64,000 nt of DNA from an uncultured Ruminiclostridium sp. (GTDB taxonomy: Bacteria; Bacillota; Clostridia; Oscillospirales; Ruminococcaceae), in NCBI GenBank assembly GCA_934454635.1, contig CAKSFR010000003.1, positions 1 to 64,000 of the forward strand. Direction: 5' to 3'. A model generated the notes under the pieces. That model did no database searches. It was not told the origin of the DNA and worked only from the letters and a program-made list of their open reading frames with translations. Shown here piece after piece: positions 40,902-49,229 of the stretch; the stretch's first letter is position 1, and each line of letters starts with the position of its first letter. The position numbers and the translations under genes are program-made.

Positions 40902-41726
40902 TTATTTTATTTCAAATTCTGCGGTAAGCGTAATGTTTTCAATCGGCTTTACAACGCGGTATTTTCCGACCGCGAGCGGCTGTGAATAGAACGAGGGGTC
41001 AAGCGAAACAGAGGTCGATTGTTTGGGTGAATACGTCCCGATAAGATAGCCTAAGCTTATAAAAGACGCGTTTTCGGAAAACGGAACCTGAGTCCACACG
41101 CCGTTTTCAAGCCGCTCGAGAGTGTAGTCGCAGCCGAAGCCGTAATCGGCATATTCCGCCGAGCCGACATATTCATATTCAAGCGTAAGATTGCGTGTTT
41201 CCGCCGTAATTTCACTTTCGGCGATCTTCATTGTAATGTCGCTTTCCGTAAGCGTCGGATTTTCCTTGAGAACCTGAAAATATGTATCGTAATCTTCGCC
41301 GTTTATCTGTGTTACAATGCGGTATTCGTCCAGCATTTCAAGCGGTTCGTAATCCGACATTTTCAGCGTTACGGTCAAAGGACTGTCCTCAGAAATAAGC
41401 ACTTGCGCGGATGGATTTTCGTCCGGCGTGTTACGCTTGATTTCCACCCAGCCGTCCTCAGTTTGCTTTTCTAAGCGGAAAGCGGCGCTGCCCATACCCG
41501 AAATATCTCCGTAACAGTTCGCCGTAACGCTTATGCTGTCGGTTTCCGGAGTGATCAGCTCGTCGTTATTCAGAGCAAGGTAGAAGTGGGGTTCAGGCTC
41601 GTGCGCGGGAGTGTAATTTTCCTCGGGGAGCTCGGTCGGTGCCTGCGTAGATGTGCTTTCGGAGCTGCACGCTGTCGTTGCGGTAAGTGCGGCAGCTAAA
41701 CAAAATAATGCTAAAAATTTTTTCAT
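40902..41726 (-). CDS. Lipoprotein with two Ig-like domains
   Basis: 274 residues. Signal peptide with lipobox TTAC (Cys20, then SSESTSTQ), so anchored to the outside of the membrane. Two beta-sandwich-like repeats of about 105 residues follow. The first has SISVTANCYGDISG and RLEKQTEDGWVEI, the second ITAETRNLTLEYEYVG and TLERLENGVWTQV; each ends with a YRIV/YRVV segment. The pattern matches a bacterial Ig-like family (Big_14-like). It is a likely surface or cell-wall protein of unknown partner. No adjacent gene explains its role. Confidence 0.82.
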   Translation of the reverse strand: MKKFLALFCLAAALTATTACSSESTSTQAPTELPEENYTPAHEPEPHFYLALNNDELITPETDSISVTANCYGDISGMGSAAFRLEKQTEDGWVEIKRNTPDENPSAQVLISEDSPLTVTLKMSDYEPLEMLDEYRIVTQINGEDYDTYFQVLKENPTLTESDITMKIAESEITAETRNLTLEYEYVGSAEYADYGFGCDYTLERLENGVWTQVPFSENASFISLGYLIGTYSPKQSTSVSLDPSFYSQPLAVGKYRVVKPIENITLTAEFEIK

Positions 41727-41839
41727 AAAGAGCCTCTTTCTGCTGTCGTATTTACTTATAACACCTTGTGCGGGTCAAAAAGGTTGCGGTTGCCGGGAAA
41801 ATTTATGCGTCGCTTTTTTATAATTTTTTCAAAAAAGTA

Positions 41840-41869
41840 TTGACTTTTGCGGAGGCGTTATGGTATAAT
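41840..41869 (+). promoter_or_regulatory. Promoter of the tRNA-Leu/tRNA-Pro pair
   Basis: TTGACT (41840-41845), an 18-bp spacer ending TATGG, and TATAAT (41864-41869), 20 bp before the tRNA-Leu 5' end. Confidence 0.8.
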
Positions 41870-41888
41870 ATATTCTGCAAGTTTAAGC

Positions 41889-41974
41889 GCGGATGTGGTG
41901 GAATGGCAGACACGTTGGCTTCAGGTGCCAATGGTAGCAATACCGTGCAGGTTCAAGTCCTGTCATCCGCACCA
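41889..41974 (+). tRNA. tRNA-Leu (anticodon CAG)
   Basis: Acceptor stem GCGGATG/CATCCGC with discriminator A and encoded CCA. The anticodon stem TTGGC/GCCAA holds the loop TTCAGGT, so anticodon CAG. A long variable arm (GGTAGCAATACC) confirms class II, and the T loop is TTCAAGT. Confidence 0.95.
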
Positions 41975-41979
41975 TACAT

Positions 41980-42056
41980 CGAGGTGTGGCTCAGTTTGGT
42001 AGAGCGCTGCGTTCGGGACGCAGAGGCCGTGGGTTCAAGTCCCGTCACCTCGACCA
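41980..42056 (+). tRNA. tRNA-Pro (anticodon CGG)
   Basis: Acceptor stem CGAGGTG/CACCTCG, discriminator A, encoded CCA. Anticodon stem CTGCG/CGCAG holds the loop TTCGGGA, giving anticodon CGG. The T loop is TTCAAGT. It lies 5 bases after tRNA-Leu, in the same transcript. Confidence 0.95.
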
Positions 42057-42080
42057 ACCGGTGAAACCGGCAACAAATTT

Positions 42081-42111
42081 CGCCCATAGTTTCTGCTATG
42101 GGCGATTTTTT
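42081..42111 (+). terminator. Terminator of the tRNA pair
   Basis: Stem CGCCCATAG/CTATGGGCG with a 6-nt loop, followed by ATTTTTT. Confidence 0.88.
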
Positions 42112-42160
42112 CACCCGATAACGGACAAATCTTTTTGGACACGATATCACACTCGACCAA

Positions 42161-42198
42161 GTCCACTGTAATTTTACAGAATTACGGTGGGCTTTTTC
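42161..42198 (+). terminator. Second hairpin with T-run
   Basis: Stem GTCCACTGTAATT/AATTACGGTGGGC (two G-U pairs) followed by TTTTTC. The CTCGACCAA just before it repeats the 3' end of tRNA-Pro. Confidence 0.6.
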
Positions 42199-42265
42199 TA
42201 TGTCTGAAAGCCGCTTGAAACAAGGCTTTCCGTACTGCTGTATGTGCCTGCAATTTGTGACCGAA

Positions 42266-42311
42266 AAAACCTCCTACGGTATTTCCTTTATACTATAGGA
42301 GGTTTTATTTC
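42266..42311 (+). terminator. Third hairpin with T-run
   Basis: Stem AAAACCTCCTA/TAGGAGGTTTT followed by ATTT. No gene between 42056 and 42266 needs it; the three hairpins in a row look like leftovers of deleted genes. Confidence 0.55.
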
Positions 42312-42350
42312 TCTTTTTCATTGGGCTTGCGGAGAGCAGCCGAAAAACAG

Positions 42351-42404
42351 AGTTAAATGACTTAGCTTTGGGTGGCGGTGTCCCTATATCGCCGCGGACA
42401 ACGC
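42351..42404 (+). pseudogene. Relic of the gene found at the window start
   Basis: A frame reading VK(stop)LSFGWRCPYIAADNA aligns with LKDFAWEYWCQCPYIAADNA near position 8-70, with a 6-base gap and one stop codon. The nucleotide stretch GGTGGCGGTGTCCCTATATC matches GGTGCCAGTGCCCCTACATC at most positions. Sequence beyond AACGCT no longer matches. No start or stop remains. Confidence 0.6.
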
Positions 42405-42462
42405 TTGCTCCTAATTTATATAGACAATTTCTGCGGTATGCACAAAATTTTCAAAAAAAGTA

Positions 42463-42492
42463 TTGCAATTTATGTGTACCTTATGATATAAT
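42463..42492 (+). promoter_or_regulatory. Promoter of the vWA-like gene
   Basis: TTGCAA (42463-42468), an 18-bp spacer with TG before the -10, and TATAAT (42487-42492). Confidence 0.7.
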
Positions 42493-42538
42493 AAGTGAAA
42501 AGAAAGCGCCGAAAGGCTGCGGAAAGGCAGGGAAACGT

Positions 42539-43126
42539 ATGAAGAAAAATCTTATGGAAATTATTTTTGCATTTGACTGCGGTGCGAACGCCGCCGCTAA
42601 CATGGATTCGGCGATAAAAAGCTTGAAAAGCTTTGTTCTCGCGCAGCGAAAGCTTGACGGAGAGATGAACGCTTCGGGCGTCGCTTTCAACAGCAGGGTC
42701 ACCCCTGTCTTTGACAACGTTCCGGTCGAAAAACTTGTCGTGAAGAATTATGGTTTTGAACAGGGTGGTCTGGGCGAATGCCGTATGCTTGACGCGACGG
42801 CTCGGCTTATGGATTCCGTGGGTGCGCGTCTGAATGATACTCTGGAGGAACAGCGCCCCTCGAAAGTTGTCTGCGTTATCAATGTTATCGGTCGCGACAA
42901 TGCCAGCAAGAAATATACATACGACAAGCTTCGTGAAATGATCGCTCTTCAGCGCGATGTGTACAAATGGCAGTTCTACCTTATTACGGACTTCTCCATA
43001 AACATGGAAAAGTTGGGTGTTTCACCCGACGATACGTTTATTCTCCGCAGAGATGAGAAGGACGCAATTGCGCAGGCGTATAAAGAACTTAACGAACGCG
43101 TTGCTGAGATTCGCAGCAAGCTTTAA
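42539..43126 (+). CDS. vWA-domain-like protein with altered metal site
   Basis: 195 residues whose strand-helix order and length fit a single von Willebrand A domain of the TerY-like kind: MEIIFAFDCGANAAANMDSA, GVAFNSRVTPV, LGECRMLDATARLMDSV, KVVCVINVIGRDNASKKYTY, WQFYLITDFSINMEKLGV and AYKELNERVAEI. The metal motif normally reads DxSxS; here D13 is followed by CGANA, so the two serines are lost and metal binding is doubtful. It has no signal peptide. It starts behind AAAGGCAGGGAAAC. Partners are unknown; no ter or chelatase genes are near. Confidence 0.7.
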   Translation: MKKNLMEIIFAFDCGANAAANMDSAIKSLKSFVLAQRKLDGEMNASGVAFNSRVTPVFDNVPVEKLVVKNYGFEQGGLGECRMLDATARLMDSVGARLNDTLEEQRPSKVVCVINVIGRDNASKKYTYDKLREMIALQRDVYKWQFYLITDFSINMEKLGVSPDDTFILRRDEKDAIAQAYKELNERVAEIRSKL

Positions 43127-43142
43127 TAGCTAGAAAAATCTG

Positions 43143-43173
43143 ACGGCTTTGCACTTCGGTGCAGAGCCGTTTT
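43143..43173 (+). terminator. Terminator of the vWA-like gene
   Basis: A 12-bp stem ACGGCTTTGCAC/GTGCAGAGCCGT with one mismatch and a TTCG tetraloop, followed by TTTGGTTT. Confidence 0.8.
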
Positions 43174-43457
43174 GGTTTGTCGGGCGGCGAGCGGCGAAGC
43201 CGCGAGCCGCACGGTTGAAAAAGCACAGCATGGATTTGCGGCGTTTATCGAGGTGTGAGATGAATCCGGGATTGAGAAAGCCGCGGAGTGCGCCGAAAAA
43301 TCTTTGCCTGCGTGGATGCGTCCGCCTTGTGAGGGGCTTCACCTTAGTCGGCGCGCGGCTTCTGTTTTCTCGGCATCCCCCTATGTTCGGTGAAACGCCG
43401 CAAACGGTCGGATAGTGCTTATCCGAATAAATCGGCGGGGATAGTGCATCTTCGCGT

Positions 43458-43558
43458 GGGGCGCACGTGCCGCAGTCCGCCAAGCGGACTGCGGCGGCAG
43501 CGGCGGCAAAGCCGCCGCTGCGCGCGTTTTGGCTTCGCCAAAACGCGCCGTGCGCCCC
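43458..43558. repeat. Cloverleaf repeat, copy 6
   Basis: Outer stem GGGGCGCACG (43458-43467)/CGTGCGCCCC (43549-43558), which extends through GTGCA..TTC/GAA..TGCAC on the outside with a small bulge. Arm 1 is CCGCAGTCCGC/GCGGACTGCGG (loop CAA, 43470-43494). Arm 2 is CAGCGGCGGC/GCCGCCGCTG (loop AAA, 43498-43520). Arm 3 is CGCGTTTTGGC/GCCAAAACGCG (loop TTC, 43523-43547). No gene in 43127-43816. The part 43174-43450 is GC-rich and featureless apart from weak similarity to the 5990-6085 block near 43335. Confidence 0.92.
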
Positions 43559-43708
43559 GAATCTGCACATTTCCCGGAAATATTACGTCTGACAAACTTT
43601 TTCGTAGTTTTGACGATAAAACGTTTTCATTGATACGCTTTTATGTAACATATGCCTAATTGAGCGAGTGCTTTTATAGCAAAGTGTTCCAAAAATTTCA
43701 AAAACGTG

Positions 43709-43737
43709 TTGAATTTGTCTGCGAAATAATGTATAAT
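43709..43737 (+). promoter_or_regulatory. Promoter of the GGDEF/EAL gene
   Basis: TTGAAT (43709-43714), a 17-bp spacer ending ATG, and TATAAT (43732-43737). The leader of about 75 nt has a small hairpin (GTCCGATA...TTTCGGAC) but no recognisable c-di-GMP riboswitch. Confidence 0.75.
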
Positions 43738-43816
43738 GAAACCGAAGTGTAACGAATGCCATAGCTATGTCCGATACGGGTATATGGGTTTCGGACAGAA
43801 AAAGGGGGAGCTATTC

Positions 43817-46075
43817 ATGAAACACGAAAATAAGGGAAAAATCGGCGGAAAAGCCGCAGTAGTTTCTGTTGCGCTATTTGTAGTGGCCGTCATTGTGATA
43901 GTAATGTTCATTCTTTTGGTGTATACAAAGGGGCTTAGAGAGAGCGCGATTGAAAGTACATTTTCTTATATGAAGTCCACAGCGGTCTGTACCGCAGATT
44001 CCGCGTACGACTATTTCGACGGCAATCTTTCCGCGCTCGAGTATTGCGCCGCAGGTCTTTACGACGCGCAGACGGCGAGCGAAGAAGACATTGCAGAGCG
44101 GCTTGTGCAGTACACGCAGAAAAGCATATTTGACAAGGCGGCATATATTGACAAAAACAATAACGTCATAACGTATGACGGAAAAGAGCTGAACGCCGGC
44201 ACGCGCCTGCTCGCACAGCAGGCTATGACAAACGGTCGCGTTATGCGCTCCGCGTCCGAGGATAGAAGCGATATCGACCTTTATTCGGTTCCTGTGTATT
44301 CCGCCGACGGAAGCGTTATCGGAGCTGTTGCGGCATGCACGAAGCCTGCCGAGCTTACCGACAGATACTGCACCATGATTGACATTCCGGGCGCTATATA
44401 TGTTGTAGACAGCGACGGCGACGTAATTCACTTTAACACCGAAGAAAGAGGTCCTTTTGCAAGCGGCGACAACATTGTTGCAATTCTTGAAAGTAACGGA
44501 AACTCTGTAAATTCGCTTAAAACGAGCTTTCTTCAGACCGATGTAAGCGATGTTTTCAGAGCGACGGTTTCAGGCGTGGATTACATAATTTCATACGCTT
44601 CGATAAATGCCTTTAACTGGACGGTTGTTTCCGCAGTTCCCGTTTCCGCGGTAATAGGCAGAACCGACGCGTCAACGCAGAACACGGTTTATATGGTTAC
44701 GGGAATTATTGTTGTATTTCTGATTCTCGGCTTGTATGTCATGTATTACACGCATCATCTTCAGAAGCAGGCGAGAAATGCTATTGAAAACAGCCACAAA
44801 ATGTATTACGAGGATAGCATTACGGGCTTCCCGTCGTGGCAGGTTTTTGTTGACAGCTATGAGAACCGAATGAAGAACACAAGCGCGAATTACGCTTTCC
44901 TTTCGCTTGATATCGATAAATTCAAGGCGGTGAACGATTCGCTTGGATTTGAGGGAGGAAACGAAATTCTCCGCAGAACCGCCGAGATAATCGGAAGAAA
45001 TCTCGGAAAGGACGACCTTTTCGCGAGAAATTCGGGCGACCTGTTCTATATTCTCGCCGAATATAATACGAAGGAAGATTTGACGGAGCTGGTCAATCAT
45101 ATCATGACCGATATTGATTATCAGATTACGGAAGTTAAGATATTTATTTCGATCGGTATTTATCAGCTTACAGACAGAAACATGAAGATACGCGCTGCGG
45201 CGGATCGCGCCGATCTTGCGCGAAAGAGCATAAAAATAATGAAGGAGAGCGCATATTCGTTCTTCGACATTTCCATGATCGAGGATATCAGAAACGAAAA
45301 GTCGATCGAGGACGTAATGGAGGCCGCGCTTGAAAAGCATGAATTTAAGGTATTTTTACAGCCGAAATTCGGACTTGACGCAAAGAACGACGTAATTGGC
45401 GCTGAAGCGCTCGTGCGTTGGTTCCACGACGGCGAAATAGTTCCGCCCGGAAAGTTTATCCCTATTTTTGAAAAGAACGGGTTTGTAACAAAGCTTGATT
45501 TCTATATGTTCAGCGAGGTCTGCAAGCTCCAGAAATCGTGGCTGAGCCAAGGATATGAGCCTAAAATCATTTCCGTAAATATGTCGCGTCTGCATCTGCG
45601 CAACGACGATTTTGTGCAGACTCTCAGCAATTACTGCAAGGAATACGACATTGACCCGAAGTATTTTGAAATTGAGATAACCGAGAGCGCCGCGTATGAA
45701 AACATTGATATTCTCATGGATATTTTCCGTCAGATAAAGGCTGCGGGCTTCCATGTTTCGATTGACGATTTCGGAACAGGCTATTCTTCGCTGAATATGC
45801 TGAAAGACCTGCCGGTCGATGTGCTGAAAATCGACCGTTCGTTTCTTACGGAAAATGCCGACGAAACCGAAAACGCAAGCAAAATTATCGGCTGCGTTGT
45901 TTCGCTTGCCTCGTCGCTTAACATTTCCACGATTTGCGAAGGCATTGAAACAAAAGAACAGGCAAGCCTGCTTGAAAAGCTGGGCTGCAATATGGCTCAG
46001 GGCTTCTATTTTGCACGCCCCATGCCCGTTGCCGAATATGAAAAATTGGTTTACAATATCAACAGAAAGGAATGA
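43817..46075 (+). CDS. Membrane-bound GGDEF-EAL protein, probably a c-di-GMP phosphodiesterase
   Basis: 752 residues. Two transmembrane helices (about 15-38 and 292-318) flank an extracellular dCache-like sensor (40-290). A GGDEF domain (about 340-490) follows; its signature has become NSGDL (405-409), so it should not make c-di-GMP. The EAL domain (about 500-745) has EAL at 530-532, then EITESAAYE, DDFGTGYSS and EGIETKEQ, the metal and catalytic residues of active phosphodiesterases. It would thus sense an outside signal and lower c-di-GMP. I start at ATG 43817 behind AAGGGGGAG. Its stop overlaps the next start. Confidence 0.93.
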   Translation: MKHENKGKIGGKAAVVSVALFVVAVIVIVMFILLVYTKGLRESAIESTFSYMKSTAVCTADSAYDYFDGNLSALEYCAAGLYDAQTASEEDIAERLVQYTQKSIFDKAAYIDKNNNVITYDGKELNAGTRLLAQQAMTNGRVMRSASEDRSDIDLYSVPVYSADGSVIGAVAACTKPAELTDRYCTMIDIPGAIYVVDSDGDVIHFNTEERGPFASGDNIVAILESNGNSVNSLKTSFLQTDVSDVFRATVSGVDYIISYASINAFNWTVVSAVPVSAVIGRTDASTQNTVYMVTGIIVVFLILGLYVMYYTHHLQKQARNAIENSHKMYYEDSITGFPSWQVFVDSYENRMKNTSANYAFLSLDIDKFKAVNDSLGFEGGNEILRRTAEIIGRNLGKDDLFARNSGDLFYILAEYNTKEDLTELVNHIMTDIDYQITEVKIFISIGIYQLTDRNMKIRAAADRADLARKSIKIMKESAYSFFDISMIEDIRNEKSIEDVMEAALEKHEFKVFLQPKFGLDAKNDVIGAEALVRWFHDGEIVPPGKFIPIFEKNGFVTKLDFYMFSEVCKLQKSWLSQGYEPKIISVNMSRLHLRNDDFVQTLSNYCKEYDIDPKYFEIEITESAAYENIDILMDIFRQIKAAGFHVSIDDFGTGYSSLNMLKDLPVDVLKIDRSFLTENADETENASKIIGCVVSLASSLNISTICEGIETKEQASLLEKLGCNMAQGFYFARPMPVAEYEKLVYNINRKE

Positions 46076-46686
46076 CGGCTTTGGCAAACGAAGAGGTGCT
46101 GAAAAAAATCGCGTCGCAGATAGACAGCGCGTCGCGCTCGCTTTTTAACGCCATACGCTGCTGTTATCAGATAGCGGACGAAGATTTTTACAACATCAAC
46201 GTCAAGGACGTGTTCAAAATCGGCTTGAACAACATTACCGACCCGGACAGCTTCCGAAATCTCGGGATAATTCCGAACAGCCGAAAGCTGCGCGAAATGG
46301 ACACCGAGCAGTTTGACGAGGTGCTTTCGATAATCCGTTACAGTTTTGCGATAAGGCTGCCGTTTATACGTCGTTACGCCGAGGAATCCGCTATGCGCGA
46401 CGGTCAGCTCAGGCAGATCTATGATATGCTTGAGGAATACGGCTTTGCCAACCCCGACGGTATCCTTGAAGGCAGCTTTAAGTCAATGGCGTGGCTCGTC
46501 CGCACCAAAAAGCCCGAACCGCCGTTTGAAACCGAGTGGTTTCGCCGCTGGATATACACCTACGGACACGACCTTGCGGCGATAAACAACCGCAATATGC
46601 TTCTCCTTGGCTGTGTTGAAGCGCTTTTCCCGCTTTATTATGCGTCGCTTCAGGAGCTTGTTATCGAACAGATGAATCAGATATAA
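46072..46686 (+). CDS. Unknown protein coupled to the GGDEF-EAL gene
   Basis: 204 residues of unrecognised family. The ATG overlaps the previous stop (ATGA) with AGAAAGG just upstream, so translation is coupled. It is mostly helical and charged, soluble, with Cys-Cys in FNAIRCCYQIADEDFYNINV and aromatic segments SMAWLVRTKKPEPPFETEWF, RRWIYTYGHDLAAINNRNM. There are no enzyme motifs. The close coupling suggests it works with, or is controlled by, the EAL protein. A terminator follows. Confidence 0.75.
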   Translation: MTALANEEVLKKIASQIDSASRSLFNAIRCCYQIADEDFYNINVKDVFKIGLNNITDPDSFRNLGIIPNSRKLREMDTEQFDEVLSIIRYSFAIRLPFIRRYAEESAMRDGQLRQIYDMLEEYGFANPDGILEGSFKSMAWLVRTKKPEPPFETEWFRRWIYTYGHDLAAINNRNMLLLGCVEALFPLYYASLQELVIEQMNQI

Positions 46687-46690
46687 GAAT

Positions 46691-46720
46691 ACCGTCCCTG
46701 TCGAGAGATAGGGACGGTGT
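46691..46720 (+). terminator. Terminator after the EAL-coupled gene
   Basis: Stem ACCGTCCCT/AGGGACGGT with a 10-nt loop, followed by GTTTGATTT; the T-run is broken. Confidence 0.65.
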
Positions 46721-46741
46721 TTGATTTACAGATCGAATATA

Positions 46742-47458
46742 TCACAGATAAGAAATATTGACGATATCAGCAGAGTTTTCCACAGTTCCGTAATCGCCCT
46801 CGCACCAGCAAAGTACCAGATTATTGATCGTTATGCATACTTCGCGAAGCGTTTCATCTGCATTTAATGTTATCCCGCTGTTATTATAATCCTCCGGTTT
46901 TCCTAGGTTTATACACGGGGCGTTAGCTATAATCTTATAGTCTTCCTGCATTGTCCATGCTCCCTTATCTTCATAATAAAGCATAGGCAGCCCCTTCCAT
47001 TCTCCGTTTCCCGGCAAGAAAAGGATGTCCGTGGTATTATCGCCGCGCGTGTAGAGTGTAATATAACCCTTGACAGACAGCTCCCCGTCAAACTGCGCTA
47101 ATGAATATACAAGACACACCTCATCCGGCACCGGGTAATATACATATCTGGTTTCTGCTTGGGATAACACCAATGTATTGTTTTCGCTGCTTACGCTATC
47201 GTTGACCGATAATTTTGAATAGCTGTCTTTATCTGCCATTCTTAGATTCATCAAATCGAAAAGCTCCGGCGATTCTAAAGAGTTCCATGTCTGCCCGTCG
47301 CTTATGACTGCATAAACATAGTTGTCGGCTATAATATAGCCGTCTTTCAGTTCGGAAATATCTACGGCGCTTCCATAATAATCATAGCGGATATTACTGT
47401 CTGAACTGCACCCGCACATAATGAGTATGACCAAAAGATATAAGAGCTTTTTATACAT
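46742..47458 (-). CDS. Lipoprotein of unknown function
   Basis: 238 residues. Signal peptide with lipobox MCGC (Cys17, then SSDSN), so attached to the outer membrane face of the single membrane. The mature part is acidic and Tyr-rich, with segments DGYIIADNYVYAVISDGQTW, YVYYPVPDEVCLVYSLAQFD and ITLNADETLREVCITINNL. No family recognised. It lies 58 bp downstream of the ComFB-like gene on the same strand and shares its promoter if no terminator intervenes (none seen). A role in sensing or surface attachment would be speculation. Confidence 0.75.
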   Translation of the reverse strand: MYKKLLYLLVILIMCGCSSDSNIRYDYYGSAVDISELKDGYIIADNYVYAVISDGQTWNSLESPELFDLMNLRMADKDSYSKLSVNDSVSSENNTLVLSQAETRYVYYPVPDEVCLVYSLAQFDGELSVKGYITLYTRGDNTTDILFLPGNGEWKGLPMLYYEDKGAWTMQEDYKIIANAPCINLGKPEDYNNSGITLNADETLREVCITINNLVLCWCEGDYGTVENSADIVNISYL

Positions 47459-47516
47459 ACGATCTCCTTATTTCTTTATGGCTGGGCTAATAAAATCGAA
47501 ATAACGCATTTTCGGT

Positions 47517-47789
47517 TCAGTTCTTATCATGTCTGGGGTGATTTTTTACAAACTCGATCGCGTTTACGCAGGCAACGTTCACGTCTATGGAATGCTGCTT
47601 TATCATCGCCTGCGACAGCTTTGAATAAAGCTCGCCTTTTGTGGTAGTGACATATTTGGGCGGGAGAGAGTTCAGCGCCAGACACATAATGTCGTCTACG
47701 CACTGCTCGCAGCTGCAGCACCCGCTGCTTTTAATAAGCTCGTTCACGCTTTGACGCACGATTTCCTCCATGGAATTTACGAAAGACAT
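47517..47789 (-). CDS. ComFB family protein
   Basis: 90 residues matching the late competence protein ComFB (PF10719). The conserved start is NSMEEIVRQSVNELIKSSGC, followed by CSCEQCVDDIMCLALNSLPP, KYVTTTKGELYSK and AIEFVKNHP. The four closely spaced cysteines (CCSCEQC) suggest zinc binding, as known for ComFB. ComFB-type proteins in cyanobacteria bind cyclic dinucleotides, so its place 1.4 kb from a c-di-GMP phosphodiesterase gene is suggestive. The start follows AAAGGAGGAGCAAT. Confidence 0.88.
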   Translation of the reverse strand: MSFVNSMEEIVRQSVNELIKSSGCCSCEQCVDDIMCLALNSLPPKYVTTTKGELYSKLSQAMIKQHSIDVNVACVNAIEFVKNHPRHDKN

Positions 47790-47834
47790 ATTGCTCCTCC
47801 TTTTCGGGAAATTTTTGTTAATTTATTCGTTAAT

Positions 47835-47863
47835 ATTATACAATAACGTTCAACATTTGTCAA
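47835..47863 (-). promoter_or_regulatory. Promoter of the comFB-lipoprotein pair
   Basis: On the minus strand TTGACA (47858-47863), a 17-bp spacer, and TATAAT (47835-47840). Confidence 0.8.
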
Positions 47864-47931
47864 GTTTTTTCGTAGCGTTTTGCGCAAAACCAAAAATTTT
47901 ACAGCTTTTTTATGAAGAAAATGTACGGCAC

Positions 47932-47960
47932 TTGAAATTTTACAAACGGTGTGATATAAT
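47932..47960 (+). promoter_or_regulatory. Promoter of the aminotransferase-trpS operon
   Basis: TTGAAA (47932-47937), a 17-bp spacer with TG before the -10, and TATAAT (47955-47960). Confidence 0.8.
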
Positions 47961-48020
47961 ATAAGTAATTATATTTTGCGCCGGCTTATTTTCCGGGGCA
48001 AGGAAAGGATCGGTAAAAAT

Positions 48021-49205
48021 ATGAACGCATTTTCTTATCGTATGCAGGGGCTTCAGCCCTCGGCGATACGCGAAATACTTAAATTCACGGCGGATCCTGC
48101 CGTTATCAGCTTTGCGGGGGGAAATCCCGCTCCCGAGGCTTTCCCCGTAGACAAGATACGCGAGATAACCGACTCGATTCTCGAAAACGACCCCGTAGGA
48201 GCGCTCCAGTACTCCGTTTCGGAGGGCTATGCCCCTCTGCGCGACTGGATAAAGGACGATCTTTATGCAAAGGGCTGTTTTAACTGGAACAACGACGACG
48301 TTATCATTACCGCGGGCGCTCAGCAGTGCATTGAAATGGCGGCAAAGGTGATCTGTAACGAGGGCGACGCGATAATCTGCGAATCCCCGAGCTTTATCGG
48401 CTCGCTCAATGCGTTCCGCTCGTATAATTCAAAGCTTGTCGGAGTTCCGATGGACGACGAGGGCATGGATATTGTCATGCTCGAGGACGCGCTGAAGAAA
48501 AATCCGCGAACGGCGTTCATCTACATTATCCCGAATTTCCAGAACCCCACAGGAAAAACGACTTCTCTCGAACGCCGCAAGGCTATCCTCGAGCTTGCGT
48601 ATAAGTATAACGTGCTTATCCTTGAGGACAACCCCTACGGGGATCTGCGGTTCGCGGGCGACGACGTTCCGAATCTGCGCTCGCTTGATACAAAGGGTCA
48701 TGTTATATATGCGGGAACGTTCTCAAAGACGCTTGCACCGGGACTTCGCGTTGGTTATATGTGCGCGGATAAGAGCATTATTGCAAAGGCAATCTGTGCG
48801 CTTCAGGTATCTACCGTTCACACGAGCATTCTTTCCCAGCGCATAGTTCACCAGTTTGTGACGCGTTATGATTTTGCCGAGCATATCCGCGGACTGCGCG
48901 AGATTTACCGCAAGAAATGCGACCTTATGCTTAGCTGTCTGAAGTACAAAATGCCGCGTTCCGTGACGTTTACCGAGCCTGACGGCGGGCTTTTTATCTG
49001 GGGAACTCTCCCCGACGGGGATATGAACTATTTCTGTAAAAAAGCTATTGAAAATAAGGTAGCGGTCGTTCCGGGAAATGCGTTTCTCGTGGACGAATCG
49101 CAGGTCACACGTTCGTTCCGCATAAATTATTCCACCCCGACGGACGAACAGATCGAACGCGGAACGGATATTCTCGCCGCGGTTGCAAAAACAATGTACA
49201 AATAA
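48021..49205 (+). CDS. PLP-dependent aminotransferase (2-aminoadipate/LysN-like)
   Basis: 394 residues of fold-type I. The start FSYRMQGLQPSAIREILKF and FAGGNPAPEAFP are typical of the 2-aminoadipate/aromatic group (LysN-like). PLP-binding residues are visible in NFQNPTGKTTS, LEDNPYGDLRF, and the lysine in GTFSKTLAPGLRVGY. It could act on aminoadipate, aromatic or branched-chain amino acids. I start at ATG 48021 behind AGGAAAGGATCGG. It is followed 24 bp later by trpS, so a role related to aromatic amino acids is possible but not shown. Confidence 0.88.
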   Translation: MNAFSYRMQGLQPSAIREILKFTADPAVISFAGGNPAPEAFPVDKIREITDSILENDPVGALQYSVSEGYAPLRDWIKDDLYAKGCFNWNNDDVIITAGAQQCIEMAAKVICNEGDAIICESPSFIGSLNAFRSYNSKLVGVPMDDEGMDIVMLEDALKKNPRTAFIYIIPNFQNPTGKTTSLERRKAILELAYKYNVLILEDNPYGDLRFAGDDVPNLRSLDTKGHVIYAGTFSKTLAPGLRVGYMCADKSIIAKAICALQVSTVHTSILSQRIVHQFVTRYDFAEHIRGLREIYRKKCDLMLSCLKYKMPRSVTFTEPDGGLFIWGTLPDGDMNYFCKKAIENKVAVVPGNAFLVDESQVTRSFRINYSTPTDEQIERGTDILAAVAKTMYK

Positions 49206-49229
49206 ATTATAAGAAAAGGATACATAACC

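Noticed and set aside
42049..42160. CTCGACCAA repeated at the tRNA-Pro end and at 42152 as an att pair
   Set aside because: Nine bases are too few and no integrase or element lies between; left as a remark only.
43738..43816. A c-di-GMP riboswitch before the EAL gene
   Set aside because: Only one small hairpin; neither the conserved GCAAA/GGTT-type core nor a second stem is present.
49206..49229. A T-box leader before trpS
   Set aside because: Only 24 bp separate trpS from the upstream gene, with no room for it and no terminator.
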